From Streptomyces canus (GTDB lineage: Bacteria > Actinomycetota > Actinomycetes > Streptomycetales > Streptomycetaceae), in assembly GCF_041435015.1 (NCBI RefSeq), contig NZ_CP107989.1, forward strand, positions 7,254,001 to 7,318,000: a stretch of DNA of 64,000 bases, read 5' to 3'. Shown here piece by piece: positions 39,528 to 47,379 of this stretch (positions are counted from its first letter, which is position 1; every line of letters begins with the position of its first letter). A program made the position numbers and the translations under genes. Below the pieces are notes generated by a model, which saw only the letters and a program-made list of their open reading frames with translations, did no database searches and had not been told where the DNA came from.

Positions 39528-42515
39528 ATGACGGCGGCGCCGGGGCGCAGGAGCAGTACCTTCACGCGGCTTCTGCGGCACGGTTTCACCGATCCGTCGG
39601 CCGCCGAGCGGCTGCTCGACAGCGCGGAGCTGAGCGGCGTACGCAATGACCCGGTACTGCTGGAGGCGCTCGGCGCGACCGCCGACCCCGACCTCGCCCT
39701 GCACGGTCTCGTGCGGCTCCTCGAGGAGCAGCCCGACCGGGAACTGCTCGACACCGTGATAGCGGCGAAGCCGCTGCGCGACCGGCTGCTCGGGGTGCTC
39801 GGCGCGTCCGCCGCGCTCGCCGAGCATCTCGCCCGGCACCCCGGCGACTGGCAGGCCCTCGTCACCTACGAGCCGCGCGATCTGCACCCCGGCGTCGAGG
39901 AGTTCGAACGCGGGCTCGCCGAGGCCACCGACCCCGTCGCCCTGCGCGTCGCCTACCGCCGCTGTCTGCTGTCGATCGCCGCCCGTGACGTGTGCGGCAC
40001 CACCGACCTCGCCGAGACCGCCGCCGAGCTCGCCGACCTCGCCACCGCGACCCTGCGCGCCGCGCTGGCCATAGCGCGGGCGGCCGCACCCGACGACGCC
40101 GCGCTGTGCCGGCTCGCGGTGATCGCGATGGGCAAGTGCGGGGGCCACGAGCTGAACTACGTCTCCGACGTGGACGTGATCTTTGTCGGTGAGGCCGTCG
40201 ACGGGGCCGACGAGGGCAAGGCCCTGCGCGCCGCCACCAAGCTCGCCTCGCACATGATGCGCGTCTGCTCCGAGACCACCGTCGAGGGGTCCATCTGGCC
40301 CGTCGACGCCAACCTGCGGCCCGAGGGCAGGAACGGCCCGCTCGTCCGCACCCTCGCCAGCCACCTCGCCTACTACCAGCGCTGGGCCAAGACCTGGGAG
40401 TTCCAGGCCCTCCTCAAGGCCCGCCCGGTCGCCGGCGACCTCGAGCTGGGCGAGGAGTACGTCGCCGCCCTCGAACCGCTGGTCTGGAAGGCCGCCGAGC
40501 GCGAGAACTTCGTCGCCGACGTGCAGAAGATGCGGCGCCGGGTCGTGGAGAACATCCCCGTCGCCGAGCTCGACCGGCAACTGAAGCTCGGCCCCGGTGG
40601 GCTCAGGGACGTCGAATTCGCCGTACAGCTCCTGCAGTTGGTGCACGGCCGCGAGGACCGTTCGCTGCGCAGCGGCACCACCCTCAACGCCCTGCAGGCC
40701 CTCGTCGCCGGCGGCTACGTCGGCCGTGCCGACGCGGCACAGCTCGACGAGGCCTACCGCTTCCTGCGCTCCATGGAACACCGCATCCAGCTCTACCGAC
40801 TGCGCCGCACCCACCTGGTCCCCGCGGACGAGGACGACCAGCGCCGCCTCGGCCGCTCCCTCGGTCTGCGCGCCGACCCGGTGACCGAGCTGAATCGCGA
40901 GTGGAAGCGGCACACCTCCGTCGTACGACGCCTGCACGAGAAGCTCTTCTACCGGCCGCTGCTGGACGCCGTGGCCCAACTCGGCCCCGGCGAGATCAGG
41001 TTGAGCGCCGGTGCGGCGCGCGAGCGGCTCGTCGCGCTCGGGTACGCCGACCCTGCCTCCGCCCTGCGGCACCTGGAGGCCCTGGCCTCCGGCGTCAGCC
41101 GCAAGGCCGCCATCCAGCGCACCCTCCTTCCGGTCCTGCTGGGCTGGTTCGCCGAGTCCGCCGACCCGGACGCCGGACTGCTCAACTTCCGCAAGGTGTC
41201 GGACGCGTTGGGCAAGACCCCTTGGTACCTACGGCTGTTGAGGGACGAGGGCGCCGCCGCCGAGAACCTCGCACGCGTCCTGTCCGCCGGACGCCTCGCC
41301 CCCGACCTGCTGATGCGCGCACCCGAAGCCGTGGCGCTCCTCGGGGACGGCGACGGCGGCGGACTGGCTCCGCGCGGGCGGCCCGGTCTCGAACAGGAGA
41401 TACTCTCCGCGGTCGGCCGCGCCGACGGCGCCGTCCAGGGCGTCACGGCGGCCCGTGGCGTCCGCCGCCGCGAACTCTTCCGTACGGCCGCCGCGGACAT
41501 CGTCGGGTCCTACGGCACCGAGACCCAGCCGGCCGAGCCGGACCAGGGCGCCCTGGTGGAGCGCGTCGGCGCCGCCGTGTCCGACCTGACCGCCGCGACC
41601 CTCGCCGGCACCCTGCGCGCGGTCGTCCGGGAGGGCTGGGGCGACACCCTGCCCACCCGATTCGCCGTCATCGGCATGGGCCGCTTCGGCGGTCACGAAC
41701 TCGGCTACGGCTCCGACGCGGACGTCCTCTTCGTCCACGAGCCCCGCGAGGGCGTCGAGGAGCGGGCGGCCTCCGAGGCCGCCAACAAGGTCGTCTCCGA
41801 GATGCGCCGCCTGCTCCAGATCCCGAGCGCCGACCCACCGCTGCTCATCGACGCCGACCTGCGCCCGGAGGGCAAGTCCGGGCCGCTGGTCCGCACGTTG
41901 ACGTCGTACGCGGCCTACTACCGCCGCTGGTCGCTGGTCTGGGAGGCTCAGGCCCTGCTGCGGGCCGAACCGGTCGCCGGGGACGAGGAGTTGGGCCGCC
42001 GGTTCGTCGAACTGATCGACCCCCTGCGCTATCCGGCGGCGGGCCTCGGCGACGACGCCGTACGCGAGATCCGGCGGCTGAAGGCGCGCATGGAGTCCGA
42101 GCGGATGCCTCGCGGCGCCGACCCCAAGCTGCACACCAAGCTCGGGCCCGGCGGGCTGTCCGACGTCGAGTGGACGGTCCAGCTCCTCCAGATGCGGCAC
42201 GGTGCCGGCGAGCCGGGGCTGCGGACCACCCGCACCCGGGCGGCGCTCGCTGCCGCGCGGGCGGCCGGGCTGATCTCCGAGGAGGACACCCAGGTCCTCG
42301 ACGAGGCGTGGGTGCTGGCCACGCGGGTGCGGAACGCGGTGATGCTGGTGCGGGGGCGGGCCGGGGACACGTTTCCGACGGAGACGCGTGAACTCGCTGC
42401 GGTGGGACGGTACTTGGGGTATGAGGCCGGGCACGTGGGGGACATGCTGGACGACTATCGGCGTACGGCTCGGCGGGCTCGGAGTGTGGTGGAGGAGTTG
42501 TTCTACGGGGCGTAG
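39528..42515 (+). CDS. glnE: Bifunctional glutamine synthetase adenylyltransferase/deadenylase
   Basis: A 995-residue enzyme that adds or removes AMP on a Tyr of the main glutamine synthetase. It has two nucleotidyltransferase domains with the G-[GS]-x9-13-DxD motif: VIAMGKCGGHELNYVSDVDV in the deadenylase half (about residue 205) and VIGMGRFGGHELGYGSDADV in the adenylylase half (about residue 715). PLVRTLASHLAYYQRWAKTW / GPLVRTLTSYAAYYRRWSLVW and LGPGGLRDVEFAVQLLQ / LGPGGLSDVEWTVQLLQ are the repeated family segments. Length is normal. The ATG follows GGGAGG. It lies downstream of glnA2, which has lost the target Tyr, so the substrate must be a glutamine synthetase encoded elsewhere. Confidence 0.97.
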   Translation: MTAAPGRRSSTFTRLLRHGFTDPSAAERLLDSAELSGVRNDPVLLEALGATADPDLALHGLVRLLEEQPDRELLDTVIAAKPLRDRLLGVLGASAALAEHLARHPGDWQALVTYEPRDLHPGVEEFERGLAEATDPVALRVAYRRCLLSIAARDVCGTTDLAETAAELADLATATLRAALAIARAAAPDDAALCRLAVIAMGKCGGHELNYVSDVDVIFVGEAVDGADEGKALRAATKLASHMMRVCSETTVEGSIWPVDANLRPEGRNGPLVRTLASHLAYYQRWAKTWEFQALLKARPVAGDLELGEEYVAALEPLVWKAAERENFVADVQKMRRRVVENIPVAELDRQLKLGPGGLRDVEFAVQLLQLVHGREDRSLRSGTTLNALQALVAGGYVGRADAAQLDEAYRFLRSMEHRIQLYRLRRTHLVPADEDDQRRLGRSLGLRADPVTELNREWKRHTSVVRRLHEKLFYRPLLDAVAQLGPGEIRLSAGAARERLVALGYADPASALRHLEALASGVSRKAAIQRTLLPVLLGWFAESADPDAGLLNFRKVSDALGKTPWYLRLLRDEGAAAENLARVLSAGRLAPDLLMRAPEAVALLGDGDGGGLAPRGRPGLEQEILSAVGRADGAVQGVTAARGVRRRELFRTAAADIVGSYGTETQPAEPDQGALVERVGAAVSDLTAATLAGTLRAVVREGWGDTLPTRFAVIGMGRFGGHELGYGSDADVLFVHEPREGVEERAASEAANKVVSEMRRLLQIPSADPPLLIDADLRPEGKSGPLVRTLTSYAAYYRRWSLVWEAQALLRAEPVAGDEELGRRFVELIDPLRYPAAGLGDDAVREIRRLKARMESERMPRGADPKLHTKLGPGGLSDVEWTVQLLQMRHGAGEPGLRTTRTRAALAAARAAGLISEEDTQVLDEAWVLATRVRNAVMLVRGRAGDTFPTETRELAAVGRYLGYEAGHVGDMLDDYRRTARRARSVVEELFYGA

Positions 42516-43465
42516 TTCTTCGCCGGGCGGGCCAAGGTCTTCGGCTGCGGGCCGGTGGGGGCCTGCCGCACCCCGCGGCGGAGCCGCGTATCGGCACAGC
42601 CCCGCGCCCCTTTGGGGCGCGTGAGCGCCACCCCTGTCAGCACGATCGCCATGCCCACCAGCACTCTCAGCCCTACCCGCTCGTCCAGCAGCACCGCGCC
42701 CAGGGTCACCGAGACGACCGGCAGCAGGTAGCCGACCGTCGCCGCCGTCACCGGGCCCTCGTCCGCTATCAGGCGGTAGTTGAGGTAGAAGGTCACCCCC
42801 GTGCCCAGCACCCCCAGGGCCGTCACCGCCGCCAGCCCGATGAGGTCGGTGTCCACCGGACCCGCCACCGGCACCGACAGCGTGGTCCACGCCGTCGCCA
42901 TGAGGAGTTGGGCGGCGGAGTACGCCAACGGGGCCTGCCCGGAGGTGAGTGTGCGGGCCATGTACGCGAAGGCCACGGCGTAGCTCGCGGCGGCGGCCAG
43001 GAGGGCCAGGGCGCCCCAGGTCAGCAGACCCGAGCGGTGCCAGGGGGCGAAGATCAGCACGGTGCCTGCGAAGCCGAGGAGCAGGCCGGTCAGCCGTAGG
43101 GGGCGCAGGCCGTGGTCGGTGCCGAGCAGGAGGCCGATCAGCAGGGACCACAGCGGGGTCGTCGCGTTCAGGACGCCCGCGACGCCGGAATCGACGCTCT
43201 GCTCACCGATCGCGAACAGAGCGAAGGGGATGGCGTTGCAGAACAGTGCGGCGACGATCAGATGACCCCAGGTGGAGCGGGAGCGGGGCAGCGGCTGACC
43301 TGCCGCGCGGGCCAGGAGGAACAGCACCGCCGTGCCCAGCACGCACCGCGCGATCGTGATCTGGGCGGGGGAGAGGCCGTGGTCGAGGGCGAGCTTGATC
43401 CAGAGGAAGCCGGACCCCCAGAGGAGGGCGAGGACGGCCATACGCAGAGTGGAGGCGGGGGACAT
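42503..43465 (-). CDS. EamA/DMT family permease
   Basis: A 320-residue drug/metabolite transporter with two EamA domains of five helices each. The first begins LRMAVLALLWGSGFLWIKLAL and contains FALFAIGEQSVDSGVAGVLNA, and the second contains FYLNYRLIADEGPVTAATVGYLLPV, both family signatures. The last ~28 codons (GCADTRLRRGVRQAPTGPQP and beyond) are encoded by a dispersed intergenic repeat and the stop lies 13 bases inside the convergent glnE. So the original stop was probably lost or replaced. The ATG MSPASTLRM fits the first helix. It is divergent from the LysR gene, its likely regulator. Confidence 0.9.
   Translation of the reverse strand: MSPASTLRMAVLALLWGSGFLWIKLALDHGLSPAQITIARCVLGTAVLFLLARAAGQPLPRSRSTWGHLIVAALFCNAIPFALFAIGEQSVDSGVAGVLNATTPLWSLLIGLLLGTDHGLRPLRLTGLLLGFAGTVLIFAPWHRSGLLTWGALALLAAAASYAVAFAYMARTLTSGQAPLAYSAAQLLMATAWTTLSVPVAGPVDTDLIGLAAVTALGVLGTGVTFYLNYRLIADEGPVTAATVGYLLPVVSVTLGAVLLDERVGLRVLVGMAIVLTGVALTRPKGARGCADTRLRRGVRQAPTGPQPKTLARPAKNYAP
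42525..42622 (-). repeat. Dispersed GC-rich repeat forming the EamA 3' end
   Basis: On the minus strand it starts with the hairpin CGCGCCCC-AAA-GGGGCGCG followed by GGGCTGTGCCGATACGCGGC and CTCCGCCGCGGGGTGCGGCAG. I recognise this as a common Streptomyces intergenic repeat (GGGGCGCGGGGCTGT followed by a TATGCGGCTCCGCCGC-like run). It normally lies between genes; here it is read as codons. A related copy is at 50715. Confidence 0.6.
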
Positions 43466-43501
43466 GTCCTCCACGGTCTCCCGGCCCAACCCATCAGGAC
43501 A

Positions 43502-43530
43502 AGTGAAAGATAATGGAGTCATCGTTAAGC
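43502..43530. promoter_or_regulatory. Probable LysR binding region between eamA and lysR
   Basis: A short AT-rich island containing GATAATGGAGTCATCGTTAA in an otherwise GC-rich gap. It has the T-N11-A pattern expected for LysR sites. The overlap with the start regions of both genes fits shared control. Only the composition and position support this. Confidence 0.4.
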
Positions 43531-43538
43531 TGGAGTAC

Positions 43539-44420
43539 ATGCTTGATGTGCGACGCATGCAGATGCTGGCGGCCGTGGTGAGCAACGGCTCGGTGACGGC
43601 GGCCGCGGCCCGGCTCGGCTACACGCCCTCCGCGATCAGCCAGCAGGTGGCCGCACTGGAGAGGGAGGCCGGGACCGAGCTCCTCGAACGGGTCGGGCGA
43701 GGTGTGCGGCCCACGGCCGCCGGGCTGTTGCTCACGGAGTACGCGGACGCGATCGGCCGGCAGGTCGCCGAGGCGGAGACGGCCCTCGGGGATCTCCTCG
43801 CGGGCCGCACGGGCCGGCTCTCGGTGCGCTACTTCGCCACGGCCGGAGCCCATCTGGTCGCCCCCGCGGTGGCGCGGCTGCGGGCCGAACAACCCGGCGT
43901 GCAGATCGATCTGAAGCTGACGGGACCCGACCCGCTGCCGGACGTGCGGGAGGGGCGGGCGGACCTGGCGCTGGTGGTGGGACCGTCCGACGAGGACGGC
44001 GTACGGCTGCTGCATCTGCTCGACGACCCGTACCTGGCCGTGCTCCCCGCGGCGCATCCCCTCGCGGGCCGCCGATCGATCCACCTGACCGACCTGGCCG
44101 ACCAACCCTGGGTCGGCAGCGAGTGGCCCGGCCCCTGCCTCGACGCTCAGCTCACCGCCTGTGCCACGGCAGGGTTCCACCCGCGCTTCGTCGTGGACAG
44201 CGAGGACTACGCCACGGCCCAGGGCTTCGTGGCGGCGGGACTCGGGGTGACCCTGATCCCGCGACTGGGGCTCGGGGGCCGGCATCCGGACGTGGCGGTA
44301 CGGCAGCTCCGGGGCCCGGAGCCGGCGCGGGCGATCTACGCGGCCGTACGGCAGACCGCGCTGCCGCAACCGGCACTCGCGGCGTTCGTCGAGGCACTCC
44401 GAGAGGCAGCCGCGGGCTAG
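43539..44420 (+). CDS. LysR family transcriptional regulator
   Basis: A 293-residue regulator. The N-terminal winged helix is MQMLAAVVSNGSVTAAAARL followed by YTPSAISQQVAALEREAG, the standard LysR recognition region (residues ~6-45). The rest is a substrate-binding-protein-like effector domain. The gene is divergent from the EamA permease with 73 bases between the starts, the classic arrangement in which LysR activates the neighbour and represses itself. The AT-rich ATAATGGAGTCATCGTTAA in that gap is a probable binding site. The ATG was chosen to fit the HTH position; GGAG lies just upstream. Confidence 0.92.
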   Translation: MLDVRRMQMLAAVVSNGSVTAAAARLGYTPSAISQQVAALEREAGTELLERVGRGVRPTAAGLLLTEYADAIGRQVAEAETALGDLLAGRTGRLSVRYFATAGAHLVAPAVARLRAEQPGVQIDLKLTGPDPLPDVREGRADLALVVGPSDEDGVRLLHLLDDPYLAVLPAAHPLAGRRSIHLTDLADQPWVGSEWPGPCLDAQLTACATAGFHPRFVVDSEDYATAQGFVAAGLGVTLIPRLGLGGRHPDVAVRQLRGPEPARAIYAAVRQTALPQPALAAFVEALREAAAG

Positions 44421-44464
44421 TGCCCCGGCGGCCGGCGCCGGCCCGTCGAGGACCGGCGACTCGA

Positions 44465-44991
44465 GGCACCGCCTCTGCGGGAGCGTGCCGGGCGTCTTGG
44501 ACGAGGCACAGGGTGCCTGCCCGGGTACTGGCGAGGCCTCGTCGGGCTGTGGCGTGCGGTCTGTGGGGGGTGCGGCGCGTGGGGCACCGCCTCTGCGGGA
44601 GCGTGGCGGGCGTCGTGGACGGGGCACAGGGTGCCTGCCCGGGTACTGGCGAGGCCTTGTCGGGCTGCGGCGTGCGGCGTGCGGCTTGGCGGGGTGCGGC
44701 GGGTGGGGGCGTCACCCTTGGGGCAGCGTGTCGGGTGTCGGGGCGGGGCGCAGGGCGTCTGCCGGGGTACTGGCGTGGCTGCGGCGTGCGGTCTGTGGGG
44801 GGTGCGGTGTCCGGTGCGGCGGGTGGGGCAGCGCCCGTGAGGGAGCCCGCCGGGCGTCGCGGCGGGGCGCAGGGCCCGGGGCACTGGCGAGGCCGTGTCG
44901 GGCTGCGGCGGCCGGGGCGGCGGGTGGGGTATCGCCTCTGCGGGAGCGTGCCGGGTGTCGGGGCGGGCGCGGGTGCCTGCCGGTGTGCCGG
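44465..44991. repeat. Tandem array of about 118-base imperfect repeats (4.6 copies)
   Basis: Units start at 44465, 44583, 44708, 44827 and 44928 (118, 125, 119, 101 and ~64 bases). Units 1 and 2 share GGCACCGCCTCTGCGGGAGC and the core CACAGGGTGCCTGCCCGGGT then ACTGGCGAGGC. Each unit carries a small hairpin such as AGGCAC-AGG-GTGCCT, and in unit 3 both sides changed together (GGGCGC-AGG-GCGTCT). The block lies after the LysR stop and reaches the stop of the PAP2 gene. No coding reading frame is convincing in any direction. Confidence 0.75.
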
Positions 44992-45852
44992 CTAGGCCTT
45001 GACGGGCCGCGGAGTGGCCTTCGCCTTCGGCGGTACCACTTTCGGCAAGGCGTACGGCAGCGCCCCGTGCCAGATCCGCGCCACCATGAAGCCGAACAGC
45101 AGGCACAGGATGCCGCCGACCGCGTCGAGCCAGAAGTGGTTGGCGGTGGCCACGATGACCAGGAGCGTCACCGTCGGGTAGAGGAGGCCCAGCACACGTA
45201 CCCACGGCACCGACGCCAGCGCGAAGATCGTCAGGCCGCACCACACGGACCAGCCGATGTGCATGGACGGCATCGCGGCGTACTGGTTGGACATGTGCTT
45301 CAGGTCGCCGGAGGCCATCGAGCCCCAGGTCTGGTGGACCATGACCGTGTCGACGAAGTGGCTGCCGTTCATCAGCCGCGGGGGTGCCAGTGGATACAGG
45401 TAGTAACCGACCAGCGCCACACCCGTGGTCGCGAAAAGCACCAGACGCGTCGCCGCGTAGCGGCCGGGGTGGCTGCGGTAGAGCCAGACCAGGACGCTCA
45501 GCGTCACGATGAAGTGCAGCGTCGCGTAGTAGTAGTTCATGCCGACGACGAGCCAAGTCACGGAGTTCACCGCGTGGTTCACGGACTCCTCGACCGCGAT
45601 GCCCAGATGGTGCTCCATCCGCCAGATCCAGTCGGCGTTGCGCAGCGCCTCCGTCTTCTGCTCCGGAACCGCGTTGCGGACCTGTGAGTACGTCCAGTAA
45701 CTCACCGCGATCAACAGGATCTCGAACCAGATGCGCGGGCGGCGCGGGGTGCGCAGGCGGCGGAGGAATGCCGGCCGGTCCGCGGCCGTGAGGGAGTCCG
45801 GAGCGGCCGCGGTCTCGCGGTCTTCCAGGCTGGTCACGGTCGAGTCACCCAT
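44992..45852 (-). CDS. PAP2 superfamily membrane phosphatase (phosphoinositol/lipid-type)
   Basis: A 286-residue polytopic membrane enzyme. The PAP2 acid-phosphatase motifs are AMPSMHIGWSVW (C2, PSxH) and TANHFWLDAVGG (C3, with the His-x3-Asp pair), and the region between contains the expected Arg-containing loop (PPRLMN). This set is typical of the PAP2_3 group (inositol phosphorylceramide/phosphotransferase-like). About six helices are present. The ATG lies just after a TTTAGG box. Its substrate, probably a lipid phosphate, is unknown. Its stop touches the tandem repeat block. Confidence 0.88.
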   Translation of the reverse strand: MGDSTVTSLEDRETAAAPDSLTAADRPAFLRRLRTPRRPRIWFEILLIAVSYWTYSQVRNAVPEQKTEALRNADWIWRMEHHLGIAVEESVNHAVNSVTWLVVGMNYYYATLHFIVTLSVLVWLYRSHPGRYAATRLVLFATTGVALVGYYLYPLAPPRLMNGSHFVDTVMVHQTWGSMASGDLKHMSNQYAAMPSMHIGWSVWCGLTIFALASVPWVRVLGLLYPTVTLLVIVATANHFWLDAVGGILCLLFGFMVARIWHGALPYALPKVVPPKAKATPRPVKA

Positions 45853-45983
45853 AGACCTAAAGTCTGCCAGAAATGCCTTACGCCACCGATCATCCCGCGG
45901 TCGGGTTCGGGCCGCATGTCCTACGACGGGAAGACTGTCCCGTTCTCCTACCCGCGCACTGGTGAAAGCCCGGCGTCTCCGCC

Positions 45984-47048
45984 CTACGGACGAGTGCGAT
46001 CCCCAGGTGCCGAAGCCGTCGAACCCCGCACCACCAGCTCCGGCATGAACACGAACTCGCTGTGCGGCGCGGGTGTTCCGCCGATCTCCTCCAGCAACGT
46101 CCGTACCGCCGCCTGCCCCATGGCCGGCACCGGCTTGCGGATCGTCGTCAGCGGCGGGTCGGTGAAGGCGATCAGCGGGGAGTCGTCGAAACCCACGACC
46201 GAGACGTCCCGCGGCACTTCCAGACCCCGCTGCCGAGCCGCCCGTATCGCGCCCAGCGCCATCATGTCGCTCGCGCACACCACCGCCGTGCAGTCACGGT
46301 CGATGAGCGCCGTCGCGGCCGCCTGGCCACCCTCCAGCGTGTAGAGGGAGTGCTGGACCAGGTCCGCCTCGACGGTCGCCGCGGCCAGCCCGAGCAGGTC
46401 CTGCATGGTGCGGACGAAGCCCTCGATCTTGCGCTGGACCGGCACGAAGCGCTTCGGGCCGAGGGCGAGGCCGATCCGCTTGTGCCCCAGCGACACCAGG
46501 TGCGTCACCGCCAGTGCCATCGCCGCGCGGTCGTCGGGGGAGATGAACGGCGCCTGCACCTTCGGCGAGAACCCGTCCACGAGCACGAACGGCACGCCCT
46601 GCGCCCGCAGCTGCTCATAGCGCTGCATGTCCGCGGAGGTGTCCGCGTGCAGCCCGGAGACGAAGATGATGCCCGCCACGCCCCGGTCGACGAGCATCTC
46701 CGTGAGCTCGTCCTCCGTGGAGCCGCCCGGGGTCTGGGTGGCGAGGACCGGGGTGTAGCCCTGCCGGGTCAGCGCCTGGCCGATCACCTGGGCCAGGGCC
46801 GGGAATATCGGGTTCTCCAGCTCCGGGGTGATCAGGCCCACCAGGCCCTCGCTGCGCTGCCGCAGCCGGACCGGGCGTTCGTAGCCCAGCACGTCGAGTG
46901 CGGCCAGCACGGTCTGGCGGGTGGTGGCGGCGACACCCGGCTTCCCGTTGAGGACGCGGCTGACGGTCGCTTCGCTCACGCCCGCCTGAGCAGCGATGTC
47001 GGCTAGCCGTGTGGTCACGGCACCGGACTGTACCGGCCGTATCGTCAT
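45984..47048 (-). CDS. malR: LacI-family repressor of the maltose/starch genes
   Basis: A 354-residue repressor. The N-terminal helix-turn-helix and hinge are TRLADIAAQAGVSEATVSRV and LNGKPGVAATTRQTVLAAL (residues ~13-50), followed by a periplasmic-binding-protein-like effector domain with LVGLITPELENPIFPALAQ and VVGFDDSPLIAF. Divergent from malE, this matches S. coelicolor MalR (SCO2232), the repressor of malEFG. MalR binds repeats of the CTTGCAG type, and such boxes fill the malR-malE gap. The ATG MTIRPVQSGA was chosen; a GTG at codon 11 (VTTRLADIA) is an alternative that starts the HTH directly. Confidence 0.94.
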   Translation of the reverse strand: MTIRPVQSGAVTTRLADIAAQAGVSEATVSRVLNGKPGVAATTRQTVLAALDVLGYERPVRLRQRSEGLVGLITPELENPIFPALAQVIGQALTRQGYTPVLATQTPGGSTEDELTEMLVDRGVAGIIFVSGLHADTSADMQRYEQLRAQGVPFVLVDGFSPKVQAPFISPDDRAAMALAVTHLVSLGHKRIGLALGPKRFVPVQRKIEGFVRTMQDLLGLAAATVEADLVQHSLYTLEGGQAAATALIDRDCTAVVCASDMMALGAIRAARQRGLEVPRDVSVVGFDDSPLIAFTDPPLTTIRKPVPAMGQAAVRTLLEEIGGTPAPHSEFVFMPELVVRGSTASAPGDRTRP

Positions 47049-47124
47049 CGCGGTCCCTCTGTTCTGGTCGGCGCCCCTTGTCCCGTAAGGGGATGATTCC
47101 CGTCCGGGAGGGGGATGGCAAGAG

Positions 47125-47140
47125 CTTGCAGAGTCTTGCA
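47125..47140. promoter_or_regulatory. MalR-type boxes near malR
   Basis: Two CTTGCA boxes ten bases apart on the plus strand, about 80 bases upstream of the malR start. This spacing, one helical turn, fits a repressor dimer or a pair of dimers. CTTGCAG repeats are known MalR sites in S. coelicolor. Confidence 0.7.
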
Positions 47141-47226
47141 CACCCCGTAATCGTCCCGCTCAGCCCCGTAAAACAAGGGTCTCGTGACGGTCGACGAGGG
47201 ATCACGAGGGGGTAACTTCCGCAGTC

Positions 47227-47266
47227 TCTTGCACTTTTTTGCTGCAAGCTCTTTCGCAAGCCTTGC
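47227..47266. promoter_or_regulatory. Cluster of MalR-type boxes in the malE promoter
   Basis: CTTGCA at 47227, inverted TGCAAG at 47242, inverted CGCAAG at 47254 and CTTGCA at 47261. Four boxes in 40 bases overlap the probable malE promoter (TACGTT near 47274 as -10). This would allow tight repression in the absence of maltodextrin. Confidence 0.72.
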
Positions 47267-47379
47267 ATCGCTGTTACGTTCCCACTCGCCCGGCGGCCGC
47301 AAAGGCGCAGTCGGCAGACGGGGAGGGCAGACGGGACCTCTCCCCGCAGCACACGGGCTTTCACCCTCAAGGAGAACTC

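Noticed and set aside
39411..41072. Long open frame antisense to glnE
   Set aside because: Antisense frames stay open in GC-rich DNA. The glnE frame has the family motifs, while the antisense translation is low-complexity with no recognisable domain.
44465..44991. CRISPR array
   Set aside because: Units are over 100 bases, directly adjacent with no unique spacers, and there are no cas genes.
44417..45556. Open frames running through the tandem repeat block
   Set aside because: The translations are repetitive Arg/Pro/Ala-rich and differ between frames; unit lengths are not multiples of three, so reading frames shift from unit to unit.
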